A stretch of 64,000 nt of DNA from Exophiala sp. HKRS030 (GCA_023897205.1 JAHWDD010000006.1:2852001-2916000); one strand, 5' to 3'; shown: positions 44,481-57,004, numbered from the stretch's first letter. Made by a program: numbers and translations. Notes: generated by a model not told the origin, from the letters alone.

Positions 44481-44830
44481 TTAAAGACGTGGTTATGGGC
44501 TTGGTGACAGGATCGGGATTTTGGAATTACGAAGTGTAGAGTGGAATCCTGTCCCGTGAAGTGGTGGTAGGATCTGACATGGTTTGGAATTTGAAGGGTT
44601 TGGCATTAACTTTTATCTTTTTGTTTGGCATTGGCCCTATGATACTGGAAAGCCGGTATTTCCACATCCTGAGCATCAATATTTATGTTGTAGATACCCA
44701 AGACACTCTGCAATCCCACTAGGATTTCATCGAGCTAGCTAAAGCTTGCCGGCAATCCCATTCGTGGGACGTCTTGTAGACAAGTGAAGTTCTCCATCTC
44801 CGCGACCGAGCACCTCGAATCCATCCACAA
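44469..44830. other. Convergent 3' region, ATG7 and MRM2
   Basis: About 360 bp, presumably both 3' UTRs, including most of a TGATC tandem. No other feature seen. Confidence 0.6.
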
Positions 44831-46230
44831 CTACTCAGCAAAAACAGCATCCTTGTCGACCTTTGCCAGCCTCTTCAACCCGACAAAATACGCTTCCTTG
44901 GATTCACTCCTGGAACTCTCGGGTTTCTCACGATGGACCTTGTGGAACATAGCCTTCAGGCTCTTTTCCAGCGCCTTGTCCTCCGCACCTTGGTAGAACT
45001 TGCACACAAAATGCCCGCCAACCTTGAGCGTCTCGTAGCTGAAATATAAAGCTGAGCGGCAGAGGTCCTGTAAAAAAAGCCCACAAGGCAAAAATGCCAA
45101 GGGTCATGTCAGCAAATGAGAATCGCAAGCGAAGTGAGGGTGAGATTTTCGTAGTTCTGAAAAATGGGAATGGGAATGGGGGCCGAGGCGTACCATACTC
45201 CCCGCATGATCTCGAAATGCGTTTCCACTGGTGTTCATCAACCTGTAATACGGGTTACTGATGGTCCTTTTATACAATCCGTCAAGCGGATCCCAGGGTT
45301 CGCACATGTCGCTCAGAACCACATCTACGGTCTTGTCATGGTGGTCCCTTCCGAGATCAGTTCCGTCTGTAGGTTCTGGGCCGTGCTCGGAGTGCTGACG
45401 TTCGAGATAGCCGGTCTCGACCTCTTCGATTTTCATCTGGTCCACCGATTCCTCGAGGCTTGCTGGGTCGGCACCCAAGAGGAGCGATTGCCGCAATCGG
45501 CCGCGGTCGGGGTCGCGAAGGAACGATTTGATCTCGGCTTGAATATCTGGGGAGAGGAAATTGCCTTGAATGGTCGAGACGCCTTTCGGCGGTTGAACAG
45601 GGATCAGGTCGACGCCCAGAACTCGTCCTCGTGGCTTGGTAAGGTCGATTGCGACCTTTCGTCTCCGTTAGGATCTGGGTCGCGCGCGCACTACGGTCAT
45701 GAACGTACCTGACTCCAACTGCCTGGAGCAAAGCCCAGGTCGACCACAGTCATACCAGGCTTGAACAGTCTATACTTGTCATCGATCTGCAAGAGCTTGA
45801 ACGCTGCTCGACTCTTGAGACCCTGGACTTTGGCAGCTCTAGCGAACTGGTCCTTCCCTTGTCGATCAGTCCATCGCCGCGAGGATGCGAAGCGCTTCCA
45901 TGTCCTTGGGCCCAAAAGTGAGGATGGCGTAGGTGACGTGGAAGGAAATGATGTAGGACCACGTGGTGACGAGGTACAGTTTGTCCCAGGGAGACATCGT
46001 GATAGGAGCGCAGGCGCAATTCGTCGCAGGTGGTCAGGAAGATATTGTGTGGGAGGCCGTCGTGAGCGGAGTGGAGGTAATATATTACATGATTGCATAG
46101 CCTGACCTTTGGAGGACAGGATGGTTTGAGTATCCGCCCGGGTAGCAAGGCGGTGTATCAGTCTAGACAGACCATGAGGTGGGTCGGCTATGGTGACCTC
46201 GTTGTGTCTCAATGTACGATATTGAAACAT
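44831..46230 (-). CDS. mrm2: Mitochondrial rRNA 2'-O-methyltransferase Mrm2 (FtsJ/RrmJ family)
   Basis: Three exons: 45709-46230, 45194-45655 and 44831-45067; introns of 53 and 126 nt. The product is 406 aa from 46230, or 362 aa from the in-frame ATG at 46098, whose Arg/Ser-rich head would suit a mitochondrial presequence. The FtsJ domain begins with [20 protein letters not shown], in which Lys is the first residue of the K-D-K-E catalytic set. It continues with the SAM motif [13 protein letters not shown], the catalytic Asp strand [11 protein letters not shown], and [14 protein letters not shown] near the end. An Asp/Glu-rich insert of about 60 residues separates the SAM and catalytic regions. 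The family methylates a uridine of the large mitochondrial rRNA. No frame break. Confidence 0.9.
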
Positions 46231-46388
46231 GGAGTTTTGCTCTGACGCAGCCGAGGAACAAACTCCGCGTCATTTGAAACAATATATCACGTGACTGAGT
46301 GCTGCTGTAACATTTCATCTCGCAGGTAGTGGACGCAGTCACTCCCAGTCAACACTTTTGTATTCGTGATTTGAGTGCGAAGAGGACA

Positions 46389-47641
46389 ATGCCGGCTCTC
46401 GCATTTGGTCTGAATGCAGCAAAACCTCAGTCAACTGGACCAAGGCCGCCTCAAAAACGCAAGGCCTTTTTCGACCAAGACGACGATGACAACAGCGAAT
46501 CCGAGACTGCTCCACCTCCACAGTACGGCACAAAGAAACCTTCAAGGCCCCTACGACCTTTGACTGGTTTTGCAGGCGATGATACCGATGAGGACAATGG
46601 AACGGATCAGCCTCCGAGAAAATCACCAAAGCTGTCTCAGCCAGGACTGCAGAATTCAAAAGCAAAGACAAAGACATCAAGTGCACCATCGGCCGAGAAA
46701 TATGTAAATCTGTCTGCTTTACGAACTGCGAAATTGCACGATGAGGAGGCTTCCAGAATAGACACCTCAGTCTACGATTATGACGCAGTTTACGATACAT
46801 TCCACGCTGCAAAAGAAAAGAAATCGGCTTCTGAAGTTGATTCCAAGCCCAAGTACATGACCTCTTTGATGGAAAGTGCTGAGGTACGGAAACGAGATCA
46901 ATTACGTGCCAAGGAGAAACTCTTACAGCGCGAACGAGAAGCGGAAGGAGATGAGTTCGCTGATAAAGAGAAGTTCGTCACTCAGGCATACAAGAAACAG
47001 CAGGAAGAAGTCAGGATAATGGAGGAAGAGGAAAAGAAACGGGAAGAAGCAGAGGAAGAAAGAAGACGTAAAGGAGGAGGCATGACGGCCTTCCATAAGC
47101 GCATGCTGGAGAAGGAAGAGGAGAGAATGAGGTTGATTGCTGAGGCGGAAGAGGCTGCTTTACAAAGGAAAGTTACCGGACACGATGAACATGCTCGAAC
47201 AGCGGATGAACGATCAGACGCCAAAATTGCCGAGGAACTTAACGACCAGGGTGCACGCATTATTGTCAATGACGATGGTGAGGTGGTCGACAAGCGACAG
47301 CTTCTTTCCGCTGGCTTGAACGCTGCTCCGAAGAAACCTGGTAAACAAGACACCTCAGTCAAGGCCAAGGAGCCAGGTCAACAGCCAGAATATTGGAGAT
47401 CATCAAAGGCTCAAGATGCTCGATCTGCACAGCGAGAAAGACAGACCAGGATGATGGAGAGACAGATTGAAGAAATGGCCGAGAAGCAACAACAAGCGGA
47501 ACTCGCTGAGCAGCGTGAGCAGCAAGACAAGATCAAGAGTAAGGTCAGCGAGGCTGATAAAATGGGAGCGAGAGAAAGATTTCTGCAAAGAAAAAAGGAA
47601 CGGGAAGAAGAAGCCAGACGGAAGAAAGAAGGTGGGGCTGA
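46389..47641 (+). CDS. NSRP1-like nuclear speckle splicing regulatory protein (CCDC55/DUF2040)
   Basis: The start MPALAFGLNAAKP and the DUF2040 core are typical of NSRP1-like proteins. The core (about residues 115-250) includes DTSVYDYDAVYDTFHAAKE, KPKYMTSLMESAEVRKRD and DKEKFVTQAYKKQQEE. The core and C-terminal part are highly charged coiled coil. As sequenced the frame runs on to 47813, antisense into the neighbouring SDR gene, with an unrelated tail. Adding one G to the run 47634-47637 would give a stop at 47639-47641 right after RRKKEGGG, about 417 aa. This looks like a family C-terminus and avoids the overlap. I therefore end the CDS there; that end is inferred. Members act in nuclear speckles in alternative splicing in animals; the fungal role is poorly known. 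Confidence 0.78.
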
Positions 47642-47687
47642 TAGAGGTCGACGATGTTTACATTTTGATTTACACATTGCCAGGACC

Positions 47688-48553
47688 CTACTGGATGAAC
47701 ATGCCTCCATCGACGGCAATGACTTTGTTGTTCACATAACCAGTCTTGACCATCCAGATCACGGTTTCGGCAATCTCCTCGGGTTTTCCAAGTCGTCCAA
47801 TTGGGATTTCTAGATTTTGGTTAGCCACTCGACTCTCAACAATCCATGTCGAAAGTCCATACTGGCAGTAAGCTCGGAACTGGCTCCAGGTAACATCTTC
47901 GTCTCCTCGATAAGCGCAGGGGCAACTCCGTTTATGGTGACTCCAGTCTTTGCATAAGCACCCGCGAGCCAATGAACTAGCCCATGAAGCGCTGATTTGG
48001 AGGATCTGGAATTTGGTCATCTAGGACATCTCTTCTGGCCACCTCTGCAGACATGTACTTACGCATAATGAGGGCCAACAACTCCTCCCGTGAACCCGGC
48101 CACGCTGGAGCAGAAAATGACTCTTCCCCATCCCTTCTCTACCATGGCTGGTAGGGTCAACTGTGTCAGTAAGAATGCTGTTCCACAATTCGCTCTCCAT
48201 GTGGCTTCAAAGTCCTCTATGGTAATCTCAGATATATCCTTGATACCACCCTTTCCCAGAGTAAGTCCTGCATTGTTGAACAAAATGTTTGGTGCACCCA
48301 TTTCTTCTACAACTTCTGCATGAAGTCGCCGAGCTCCGTCATAGGAAGAAAGATCGGCCTGAAAGGCAGATGCCTTGACTCCAAGTGATTGAAGCTGTTT
48401 GACGAGAGACTCGGCGGTTTCGGTAGCGGTGTTGTAGTGGACTGCGATTGAACAACCAAGTCTTGCCAAAGCCAGCGATGTAGCTTTTCCTATGCCTCCG
48501 GTGGCTCCAGTGACGAGAGCCAGATGAGACTTTAGGTCCGTCACCAACGCCAT
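47688..48553 (-). CDS. Short-chain dehydrogenase/reductase, FabG-like
   Basis: Three exons: 48063-48553, 47863-48005 and 47688-47809; introns of 57 and 53 nt, the second with a GCTAAC branch. The product is 251 aa from the ATG at 48553. It is a classical SDR: the cofactor motif TGATGGIGKA (about 15-24), NNAGLTLG (about 87-94), the catalytic Ser in VIFCSSVAGFTGG (about 140), and Tyr-x3-Lys as YASSKS across the first intron. The C-terminus IPIGRLGKPEEIAETVIWM, then ITxxVIAVDGG-like VIAVDGGMF, is that of 3-oxoacyl-ACP-reductase-like enzymes. It may act in mitochondrial or general fatty-acid metabolism, but substrate prediction within SDRs is unreliable. Convergent with the NSRP1-like gene, leaving about 46 bp between stops. 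Confidence 0.88.
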
Positions 48554-48571
48554 GCTATAGATTTGAGACAA

Positions 48572-49472
48572 TACTACCTACACAGGTGTGTCAGTTTCGC
48601 ATCAGAACTCGTTCCAGTGAATCATAATTTGAATGAGATATCTCCTGCCAGTGGTGATGCTCGACTTTATGGATAAATTTGTCCGTATGTCTTCATGAAG
48701 GAAGGCCCGACCACCAACGGGCCCCTTTGATCGGCAGAAAGGTGACCACGAGAGGTTCGATACTTGAGGGAGACGTAACGTTACGATGAACTGTACCGAC
48801 TTGCTGGCTGGACTCACCTGTACTTTCGTCTTAACAAACAATGCTTCAAGACGCAAAAACGTCTGCGTCAGGCTCGATCCTTCACGATTTTATTTACAAT
48901 AAGAAATGGGCAAACAAACTGAGAAAACGTTTACAAAATCAGTGCATCCAGTTTATTTACAACTCTTTTCCAATCTGACGACGTGATGCGGGATACTAGC
49001 AACTGCCGTACCAGCTTGCGCCCGCTGGCCACCCATGATGCGGGGCAGGATGGAGAATAAACGGGAAGTCGTTGGTTCGTCCAGAATGAACGAGACCGTC
49101 AGCTCAATCCTTCAAAGCTTTCCAGGCTCCAGCCCGGGCGAGAATCACGCTCGAGCGAACACAAAAGAAGGCTTATACAATGGGATCAAGTTTGTCTTAC
49201 TACTGCTCATACACTGGGCGTAGTTGAGCTGATTTGTCGTGTCGATTCGACTTTCATCCCGTCTGTGCCACATCGGAGGATGAGCCACTGAGCAAGTCCT
49301 ATTCTCAAGGTGCTCGTGCTCCTTTGCTTGCCAGCTGAAAACACTAATGAGTCGAGAGCAAGATTGCTATTGAAACCCGTTCAGCTGCATTGGGTGAAGG
49401 ATTTTGACAACCGAATCCAGCACTCTAGAAGCATATAGACATCAAATCACGACGCTGGAGATAGAATCCACC
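48572..49472. other. 0.9 kb divergent intergenic region
   Basis: Upstream region of the SDR gene and of IPK1. Short open frames only, no recognised element. Confidence 0.5.
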
Positions 49473-50561
49473 ATGTCAACCACAACATCAACTAGCACGC
49501 ACAGGTCCTCGGCGACATGCCCACCAGCTATCGCCGCAGCCGAGCTGCGCCTCGAATATCTGGCCGAGGGTGCCGCCAACATCATCTACAACGTCTCCGT
49601 GACAGGCCCAGCAGACCTAGTATCACATTCGGATTGCTGCGTGATGCGACTACGAAAAGACATTGCATCGACCAAACCAGCAAGGCAAGTCGCCTTGGAT
49701 TTCGAAACACACATCGTCCCACTTTTCGCGCACGACACCAGCCTGCTGTTGGAGCATGTGCTATACAAGCTCTCGCCCTCGCTCATCACGACGCTGAACG
49801 GCGAACTGCGCGAACTCGACAGCGTCGAGCCATCGACACAACTCCCCGATGAGATTCGCTCGCGCGTGACGGCTCCGTTCCGCCACCTCCACCGTCGACA
49901 CGTCTACCTGCCGCGGTACGAGGACGAGCCGTATGGGATCCTCATGCAGAACCTTGACGGGCCGGGCGTGCGGCTCGTCGAATTCAAGCCGAAATGGCTG
50001 GTGCAGAGCCCCAGTGCACCAGCGACCGCGCGCAATTGTCGCACATGCGCACTTAATGCCATGAGGAGACATGTCGAGAAATTCCAAGGGAGAGGGGATT
50101 CCGGATTCTGTCCGTTTGATCTCTTATCGACCGATGCGACCTTATTGAAGACAGCGCTCACGAGCATCTGGCCATACCAAGAGGGTCTGAACGGGTTCGT
50201 CGATGTATTCCGCCGCAAAGTCCAGCCTGCGCTGAGACATCTGGCGGTGTTGCAGCGCCGATTTGGCGGCGTGGGAGTACAGGATTTCCGAAAACTGGGC
50301 GACCAGGGGCGTGACAGTGATGCTCACGCTCTGGGCGTGGCGATGGCGCTGCGCGATTGTAGTGTCTTCCTAGCCTTGCAGCGCAAGGCGCCGGAAGAAG
50401 GGGCTGCGGTGGAGATTCATGATGTGAAATTGGCTGATTTGGATCTCAAGTCGGTCGAGGGTGGGAAGGTGCAGAAGTGGGCTGCGATGGAACAGCAGCT
50501 GCTGGATGATGGTTGGTATGAGCGTGTGCTCGAGGTTGAATGTGCTGTCAATCGTGTCTGA
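49473..50561 (+). CDS. ipk1: Inositol-pentakisphosphate 2-kinase
   Basis: Single exon of 362 aa from the ATG at 49473 (context ATCCACCATGT). The upstream in-frame codons have no ATG. Family hallmarks are LRLEYLAEGAANIIYNV (N-terminal nucleotide-binding strand), VMRLRKD with the ATP-contacting Arg/Lys, the signature EFKPKWLVQSPS (about 171-182), the zinc-site-like CRTCALNAMRRH and the late DVKLADLDLK metal/substrate strand. The enzyme phosphorylates InsP5 at the 2-position to make InsP6, which supports mRNA export and other nuclear functions. Intact. Convergent with a DAL5-type permease. Confidence 0.93.
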   Translation: MSTTTSTSTHRSSATCPPAIAAAELRLEYLAEGAANIIYNVSVTGPADLVSHSDCCVMRLRKDIASTKPARQVALDFETHIVPLFAHDTSLLLEHVLYKLSPSLITTLNGELRELDSVEPSTQLPDEIRSRVTAPFRHLHRRHVYLPRYEDEPYGILMQNLDGPGVRLVEFKPKWLVQSPSAPATARNCRTCALNAMRRHVEKFQGRGDSGFCPFDLLSTDATLLKTALTSIWPYQEGLNGFVDVFRRKVQPALRHLAVLQRRFGGVGVQDFRKLGDQGRDSDAHALGVAMALRDCSVFLALQRKAPEEGAAVEIHDVKLADLDLKSVEGGKVQKWAAMEQQLLDDGWYERVLEVECAVNRV

Positions 50562-50910
50562 GGTTGCTATGGTATGGATTAATGTTTGGATTACTTCATG
50601 ATTTGTTGCTCATGAGACTTGCTGCAGGGGTAGGATGTATGTCCGTTTTTGTTACGCACCACGATGTATGGAGAGGCATATGTGTGATCTAAACCTATCA
50701 GTTTGTTTTATCCACTACCCGCGTACACTATTGTTCTTCTTGGACCTTACTATCAGCTAGCCGTGAGATTCGTCACTGTGCTTTTCCTTGCTCAGTCTAC
50801 CCAAGCAACGCATGCGCGAATCAAGACGGGTATTCAAGTCGAGCAGTACCTAATCTAGTCGCCCACTCAGCCTGCCATCATGGAAGATTCCTTTTCCTCA
50901 GTGGACCGTC
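50562..50910. other. Convergent 3' region
   Basis: About 350 bp between convergent stops; probably both 3' UTRs. Nothing else seen. Confidence 0.6.
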
Positions 50911-52787
50911 TCACAAGTGGAAGTGCCACCTAGGATCATCGTCTCCCTCAAATGGCGCATCGGTACTGATCTCATGAATCGGAATGGCGGCTTTCCTCTT
51001 ATTCGCCTTACTCAGCACAAACCACGTGGTCGATGTGACAGCCAGGTTCGCCAGCAAGTAACCCAAAGCAAACGAATGGCCTAGATAATAGTATGGTGCT
51101 GTGTTGGTGCGGTAGAGTTGTGTGCCGAGGATAGCCCCTGATGGGAAGATATTAGTCTCTAGCATATGGCGACTCTCCAAGGACGAATGGAGAGGGAAGT
51201 AACAGGTCCGGAAACACGGGTTCGTGTAGCCCAGACTGGATCGACTTACCTAGATTTCCGATGCTGATTTGCAAGGCATTGCCGATAGCGCGCTTAGTCT
51301 GACCACTGACATTATTCGCCGGCCAGCTTAAGACGAGTGCAGTAGAAGGATAGATGCCTGCAGCGGCGAAGATGGTTCCAAGATAGGATACCCCGGGACG
51401 GTGATCGCTGAGCAGGAGGATGTAGCCAATGATAGCGAAAGAAGTCGATACAAGAACTATAGGTGCACGACGCTGAAGTCGTTCCGAAAGAACTGCTGCT
51501 GATATTGTTGTACAGAATGCGACTGCGTATGGTGGAATTGAGAGTAATTGCGCCTGGGCGGCCGAGTAACCCAGGCTTCGGATGATAGATGGAAGAAAGA
51601 GGGAGAGTGTGTAGAGAGGGAGTGACATGGTGTGAAAGCCAAAGGCATACAGATACACTTTAATATCGGTGAATGCCTTCCTCACGTTGACCCAGTTGAA
51701 ACCCTCGTCTTGCGTAGCATCACTGTCGAGACGGAGACGATCTTGAATCACTAGTCGTTCTTTGTCCGTGAGGAACTTGGCTGTATCTGGGTAGTTGTGG
51801 ATGAAGAAATAGGCCCCTATTGATACGACAATCGTTAGGAGCCCTTCGAGGATGAAAATCCACCGCCATCCGTTGTATCCTCCAACTCCACGCATCTTCG
51901 CAATTCCGAAGGCTAAGATCCCGCCGAAAGCCCCAGCCAAGGACGCGGCACTGAAGAAGAGGGCAACACGAAATTGTCGTTCATTTCGTTTGTACCACAT
52001 CTGAGGAGGTAAGTATTGATGTTGTAGCTCGATTACTCGAATCTCTTAAGGGTTTCGTCCGGGGCCAACTTACAGAAAGGTAGAAGACGATCCCTGGAAA
52101 TAATCCTGACTCGGCCACACCTAGGAAGAACCTAACCACCAAGAAACCGGCCTTGTTGTGAATGACTCCCATCAACGTCGAGACGATACCCCATGCCTTC
52201 GATAAATTGTTAGGCGATAAATGCAGCCTATGAGGTTTCAAGGCGGCGTCTTACCAATGTAAGGGTCGGGAGCCATAGTTTCGGCGTCCAGAGCTTTAGA
52301 ACAATATTGCATGGAACCTGAGAAGAATATAGGTTAGCCTTCTCGGAACTCCAAGTGTTGAAAAGCCAGGAATATCGGGCCGTGGCGGTGCGATGTACTG
52401 CATACATACTTCGAAAATAACATAGCCGATGAAGTACAACGTGAGTCCGGTCAAATACTCATTGCCAGTGATATGTAGATCATCGACAAGGCCTTCAATA
52501 CGTGCATTGCCAACATTACTCCTGTCCAAGAAACTGAGCAAGTATCTGTAATCTCATTAGTTCTGGGGACGGCAATACGACAATCTCGGGAGAGCGCAAC
52601 AAGCGTACAGCAATGTCAAGGCTGGTAGTAGCTTGTAGTCAAGCTTTCGCACAAGAGCCTTCTCGTTCACGGTGCCAAAGTCAATCTCACTGTCAGAGCT
52701 CGTATTGCTTTGTTGCTGCTTTTCAACGACTGCTTGCCGTTGGTTAAGGCTTTCAACCCTCGGCGAGGCTTGTTCTGAAGAAGCCAT
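50911..52787 (-). CDS. DAL5/allantoate-permease-family MFS transporter
   Basis: Six exons: 52609-52787, 52410-52545, 52255-52317, 52074-52196, 51250-52000 and 50911-51137; introns of 63, 92, 58, 73 and 112 nt. The frame closes exactly to 492 aa. Twelve hydrophobic helices. TM1 has LSFLDRSNVGNARIEGL, the anion:cation symporter hallmark, and FFLGVAESGLFPGIVFYLS is the TM4 signature. MWYKRNERQFRVALFFSAA follows. Members import allantoate, ureidosuccinate, nicotinate, small peptides or other organic anions; the substrate here is unknown. The last helices carry YRTNTAPYYYLGHSFALGY, typical of the C-terminal region. No frame break despite five introns. Confidence 0.9.
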
Positions 52788-53460
52788 GGCGCGCTGCGCG
52801 CTAACCTTTGTTGTCAGTCTGTCGCAGATTTTGAGTTTCCAGATACAGATAGAAGAATGATGACAGAGGCTCAAGATTCCGTTGCTTGACGAATCAAAGA
52901 TGTTCTCGACTTACGAGCCTGAGAGCCTCAATGTGAAGTCATTGTAATCCAAAACCTACCTGAATTGACATGCTTCATATACTCATTCTCAATGTGTGTG
53001 ATGTTGGTAAGATACATCATCGATGCGTATCTGCCGGTGGATAACGCTGCAGAAAGACTGTCATTCATTTCCGTTCTTGGGCGTTTTGTGTGTGTTTAGA
53101 TGTAGATCAATTGTGCCTTGCAGGCATAGGATTGCGTGATTTGGCGCCAAAGGCTACTAGGAACCTTGGAATCTTTTACCACAAGGCTTATTCGTCATTT
53201 TGGTATTAGCATTCGAATATGTTCCGACCAATCCTTGTTGCAAATGCCGTTAAACATCCTCACAATCACATTGTCGGATGGAAACGTTGATCCAGGAAGG
53301 CAGATGCCTTGATGAGTCCTTGAACCAACGGCGCCAACGGTTTGGAGTCCACCAAGAAAGTTGGAGGAATGTTACCATCGCACTGGCCGATGAAGACACT
53401 GCGCCCATCAAATTGGAACACGAACGGTACTATTCAGACGTTCGGAGGAACCATTTTTAT
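52788..53460. other. Intergenic region between two leftward genes
   Basis: About 670 bp; promoter of the permease and 3' flank of the regulator-like gene. No recognised element. Confidence 0.5.
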
Positions 53461-55202
53461 TCATGCCAGTGGGAAATTTCTTAGTGTGTCTTCCATCCAA
53501 GTTTCGAGGTCTTGTTCCAGGAAATCATAAAATACGAAGCTCTCTAAGATCTCCTGAACATCCCCCCAATTTGAAAGCTTGAGGCGCTGCACGTGGTGAG
53601 AAAAATTCTTCGTAAACCATATCTGAGACGGATTTGGTGTCTTGGTGGGATGTTTCGCATTGACACGAGATTCGTAGCGCGCTGCATAGAAGAACATCCA
53701 CAGAAGAGCCTCCTTATAATTCTCCATATCTTCAGGCGTAGCAAGCTCGAGAGTGTTCCTGAGCGTGTACTGAAGTCGTACGATAATGGTTAAGTGCATT
53801 CCATCACGATGGTCACCTCCATAATGGTTGCCTGATGGACCCCCAACGGTAGAGATACAAAGTGGTAAGAGCAATAGATGCTTCAGCGAACCTGATCGCG
53901 GGAGGATCGTCGTAGACCTTTCCCTCGAGCAGATCCAGATATACACCAACGAGCAGCCCTAAGTCATACATAGAATAGGTCGAAACCCAGGAGAAGACGC
54001 CATCACTGTACTCGAGGTCCTTTGGATCTTCAAGATTCATTTTCATTTTACGGAATATCAAGTAGCGACGAAGTCGTATGCAGGCTGTCCGATTGTGCGA
54101 GACGCGAATACTGCAGTGTAATTCCGTGTACTGTTGTGATACTGGTGGAAGCTTGAAGATCTTTGCACTCCACCAGAATTTTTGCAATTGTTTTTGGACC
54201 CAGTTATCAAACTCAAAGAATGTGTGGCGCATATTGGAGACAGCAACTTCGGTATCGTTGCTCAGTAACGTGATAAAAAGGGTGCGCATTTGATCACTAC
54301 CTTCGTGCATACGATCGATCAGACAGCGAATGATTCTGGCATGTACGTTGGCTGACTCCAAATCGCCCTCTTTACAGGAGGCCCTGAAAAGCGAAACGAT
54401 CTGCGCGAGTAAGGCTATGTCAGGCTGTTCATCGGTTTGGAGTGAAGCGATTTTGTTTTTCAGGATCCTCATACTCTTGACTTTCATGTCAATAGCCATG
54501 AGAGCCAATTCGCGAGCAACCTCAGGGGACGAATAACGGGAGAGAACCGGGATGTAGCTAGCGATCCAAGCCAGGGCCCTGCCTTCGTCCGTGAGTTCCT
54601 CCTTCATCGAGGTCCATACCGAATTTGCACGGCGTTTACCGGAAAGTTTAAATCCTTCAGCAAAGGTCGTGATAGTGGGCGAGACAAGGCCAGACCGCTT
54701 CATAAAAGAAGTGATATAAATACCTGGAAGGTATGCGTCTCTGATGAAAGTGAGCAATTGATTGATCCGAGGATTGATGGGAATGCCCTGTGCATTGAAC
54801 GGATCCGAATGACGACCAGGGAGTACGTCGGAGAGAGAAGCGGAATGCTCGTCAACACGGTGAACGAGCTGAGAGTTGCCTCTCAAAACCTCAGTCTGCT
54901 TGTCCGTTACCTTTGACTTGGGCGAGTCCAAAGCGTCTCGCTCAAGGAGGACTTTGTAGGTTCGAGTTTCCGGCGCATAGTAGACAACTAGGGTGATTAG
55001 TGCGAACACGACGAAGTAGGAGAGGCTTGGTCGTACTCTTGCTGTGTGTTGCCCAAGATTCTTGTTGCCTCAACCTGCGTTTCTCATGTGATATTCGCGC
55101 AGCATGAGATCTTTGCAGAGCAATTTCTAGTTCCTGTTCTTTTTTGGAGCTGGGGTGAGCTTCGGGGACAAATCTCACAGCGGAAAACTTGGCATAGCTC
55201 AT
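53461..55202 (-). CDS. DUF3468-like fungal transcription-factor-type protein, one frame break
   Basis: Two exons, 55037-55202 and 53461-54987, around a 49-nt intron with a good CTAAT branch site. The restored product is about 563 aa. The N-terminus (MSYAKFSAVRFVP, then SHAARISHEKRRLRQQE) matches a large group of fungal proteins that begin with a short basic helix in place of a Zn2Cys6 cluster. HSDPFNAQGIPINPRINQLLTF follows, and the helical C-terminal two thirds resemble the fungal transcription factor domain (DUF3468-like). No zinc cluster is visible. One base is in excess at the G run (C5 on plus, 53840-53844), the only insertion-type break found. It may be a regulator or merely a relative of one; function unknown. 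Confidence 0.65.
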
Positions 55203-57004
55203 TGTTCTGCTGCCAGCATCGGCGGGAGCCGCAGGACAATGACGTGGCTGAGATGTTCTTGGATCAATACCAGAATTGGCAGAGGGTAGTACTTATGTAA
55301 CATGGCTTGCAGTTGGTTCCGGAACATGACAGCAAGTCTCCCGAAAATGTAGCATGAATTGTGGACCAATGCAGAGAACAGTATGGTCAATTCAAAGTGA
55401 GCCGGTGAATAATATTCAAACAAAGGAATCTTTGCCTTTGTCAGCTATGAATAAATGAAAAGAAGCAGGCCTCAGCTCTCGAATTGATACCAATTTGGGA
55501 AGTTCGTGATTCAGGCTGACAAGAGTGGACCCGGTTTGCATATTAGTTTTTGATCAGAGGCACCGGCTGCGTAATGTGCACACACAGGAAACAAATCCGA
55601 AAACGAGATCAAGCCCTTGCTCAGCGGTTCAACCAAAGCCAATGAACCGATTTGCTCAGATTTGCTCAATTTTGCGCCACTAGGGTTATTGATGAAAGTC
55701 GGCGGTTGTAACTTGTCAACTTATCTTTCGTGGGCCGAACATGGATTAAGGTAACTGAGGCAATGGAGGTACAGACTCGCCTCCGAAGAGCATTCAGACG
55801 CGCCAATCAGACCACCTAAATTTGACAACAAGCATCACGGGTCTTCGGCTTGAACAATTGCCACGTCGGGAGTGGAAATACGACACCTTCGAGACGCGAG
55901 ACCGATGGCTAGGCTTGTAGTGCTCATGAGTGGTCCAGAAATCGCGGGCCAAATACCTTTATCTATTATCGTCCTCGCCTGTGAGTGTATCCGCATCATC
56001 TCTTTCAATCTTTCGAGCCGTGTAGAAGAATTTGGGTTGTGCTCGTTACGGAACGGGTTGAACGGCGTGATGTTGAACTATTAAGTAAAGTGCAGGAAGG
56101 CCAGTACACTTGAGCTCGGTCGACAAGAAGTTAAGTCATTCTTTAGGATGGTATCATGCGCCGGGAAGATGGAGCGAAACAACATCACCTGCGAGCGACA
56201 ATGATCTTCAGAATTCCCCCGGAGAGGAGGCGGGGAGAGTTGCTGTCAACAACCCTTGTCACCTCCCATCTCAGAATGGGTAGATATCTGACTAATAACA
56301 GACACACCACGGACATCTTCTTCAGTAGGATACTCTGGAGATGACAAAATGTTGTTGGCCATGTGGCAATGGGCGGGCCTTTGGTGCGCCGGCACTAGAT
56401 TACCTTGTCGTATTTCGTATTCTTGGAGGCGAACGTTTGTATCTTAGTTGCGTCCAGCCACTCAGAAGTCACTTTATTTGAATCGGTCGTGGGCTGTCGT
56501 CACCGACCGAACGTCGCCAGTTGCCAGGACCGTGGTAAGCAACCCACTGAAGGACGGCACAATCTTTGTCCGCAGCGTGACCACAGCCAGTCCCAAGGGC
56601 ACGGCGTTTGAACACTGTGCCCAGGTGGTCGTTAGTAGGCTGTTAAGCTTCGAAACCCACCTATTTCGCAACTCTGCTATGACGACTCTCCCTCGCTGGT
56701 GTCAAAAGGACGCAAATTATATCTAGAAGGGCCTCCTTAGCCCGTTTCAGCGCTCCGGGCGGGTCAGAAGAGTCCGAGGCGCACTGAAAAGGGCATGGTT
56801 GATTGACGACCTCATCATTGACTTACCAGAAACTGAGGGTATCGATTTGTGCACTTTCGTTGCTGCCTGCTTCTCACGATACGATAAATACGTTGTGGAC
56901 TTGGGCACTAGATATTTTGCTTCCAAAAGGGGAGCTTTCCTATTTTTCTTTGCATCTTCAGTTTTTTGGCGGTCGTACCTTCCCAACCCGGACGAACGTT
57001 CAAA
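55203..57004. other. 1.8 kb intergenic region upstream of the P450
   Basis: Divergent region between the regulator-like gene and the cytochrome P450. Small open frames (for example 55872-56084 and 56448-56726) show no features. No RNA gene, repeat pair or transposon gene recognised. Confidence 0.5.
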
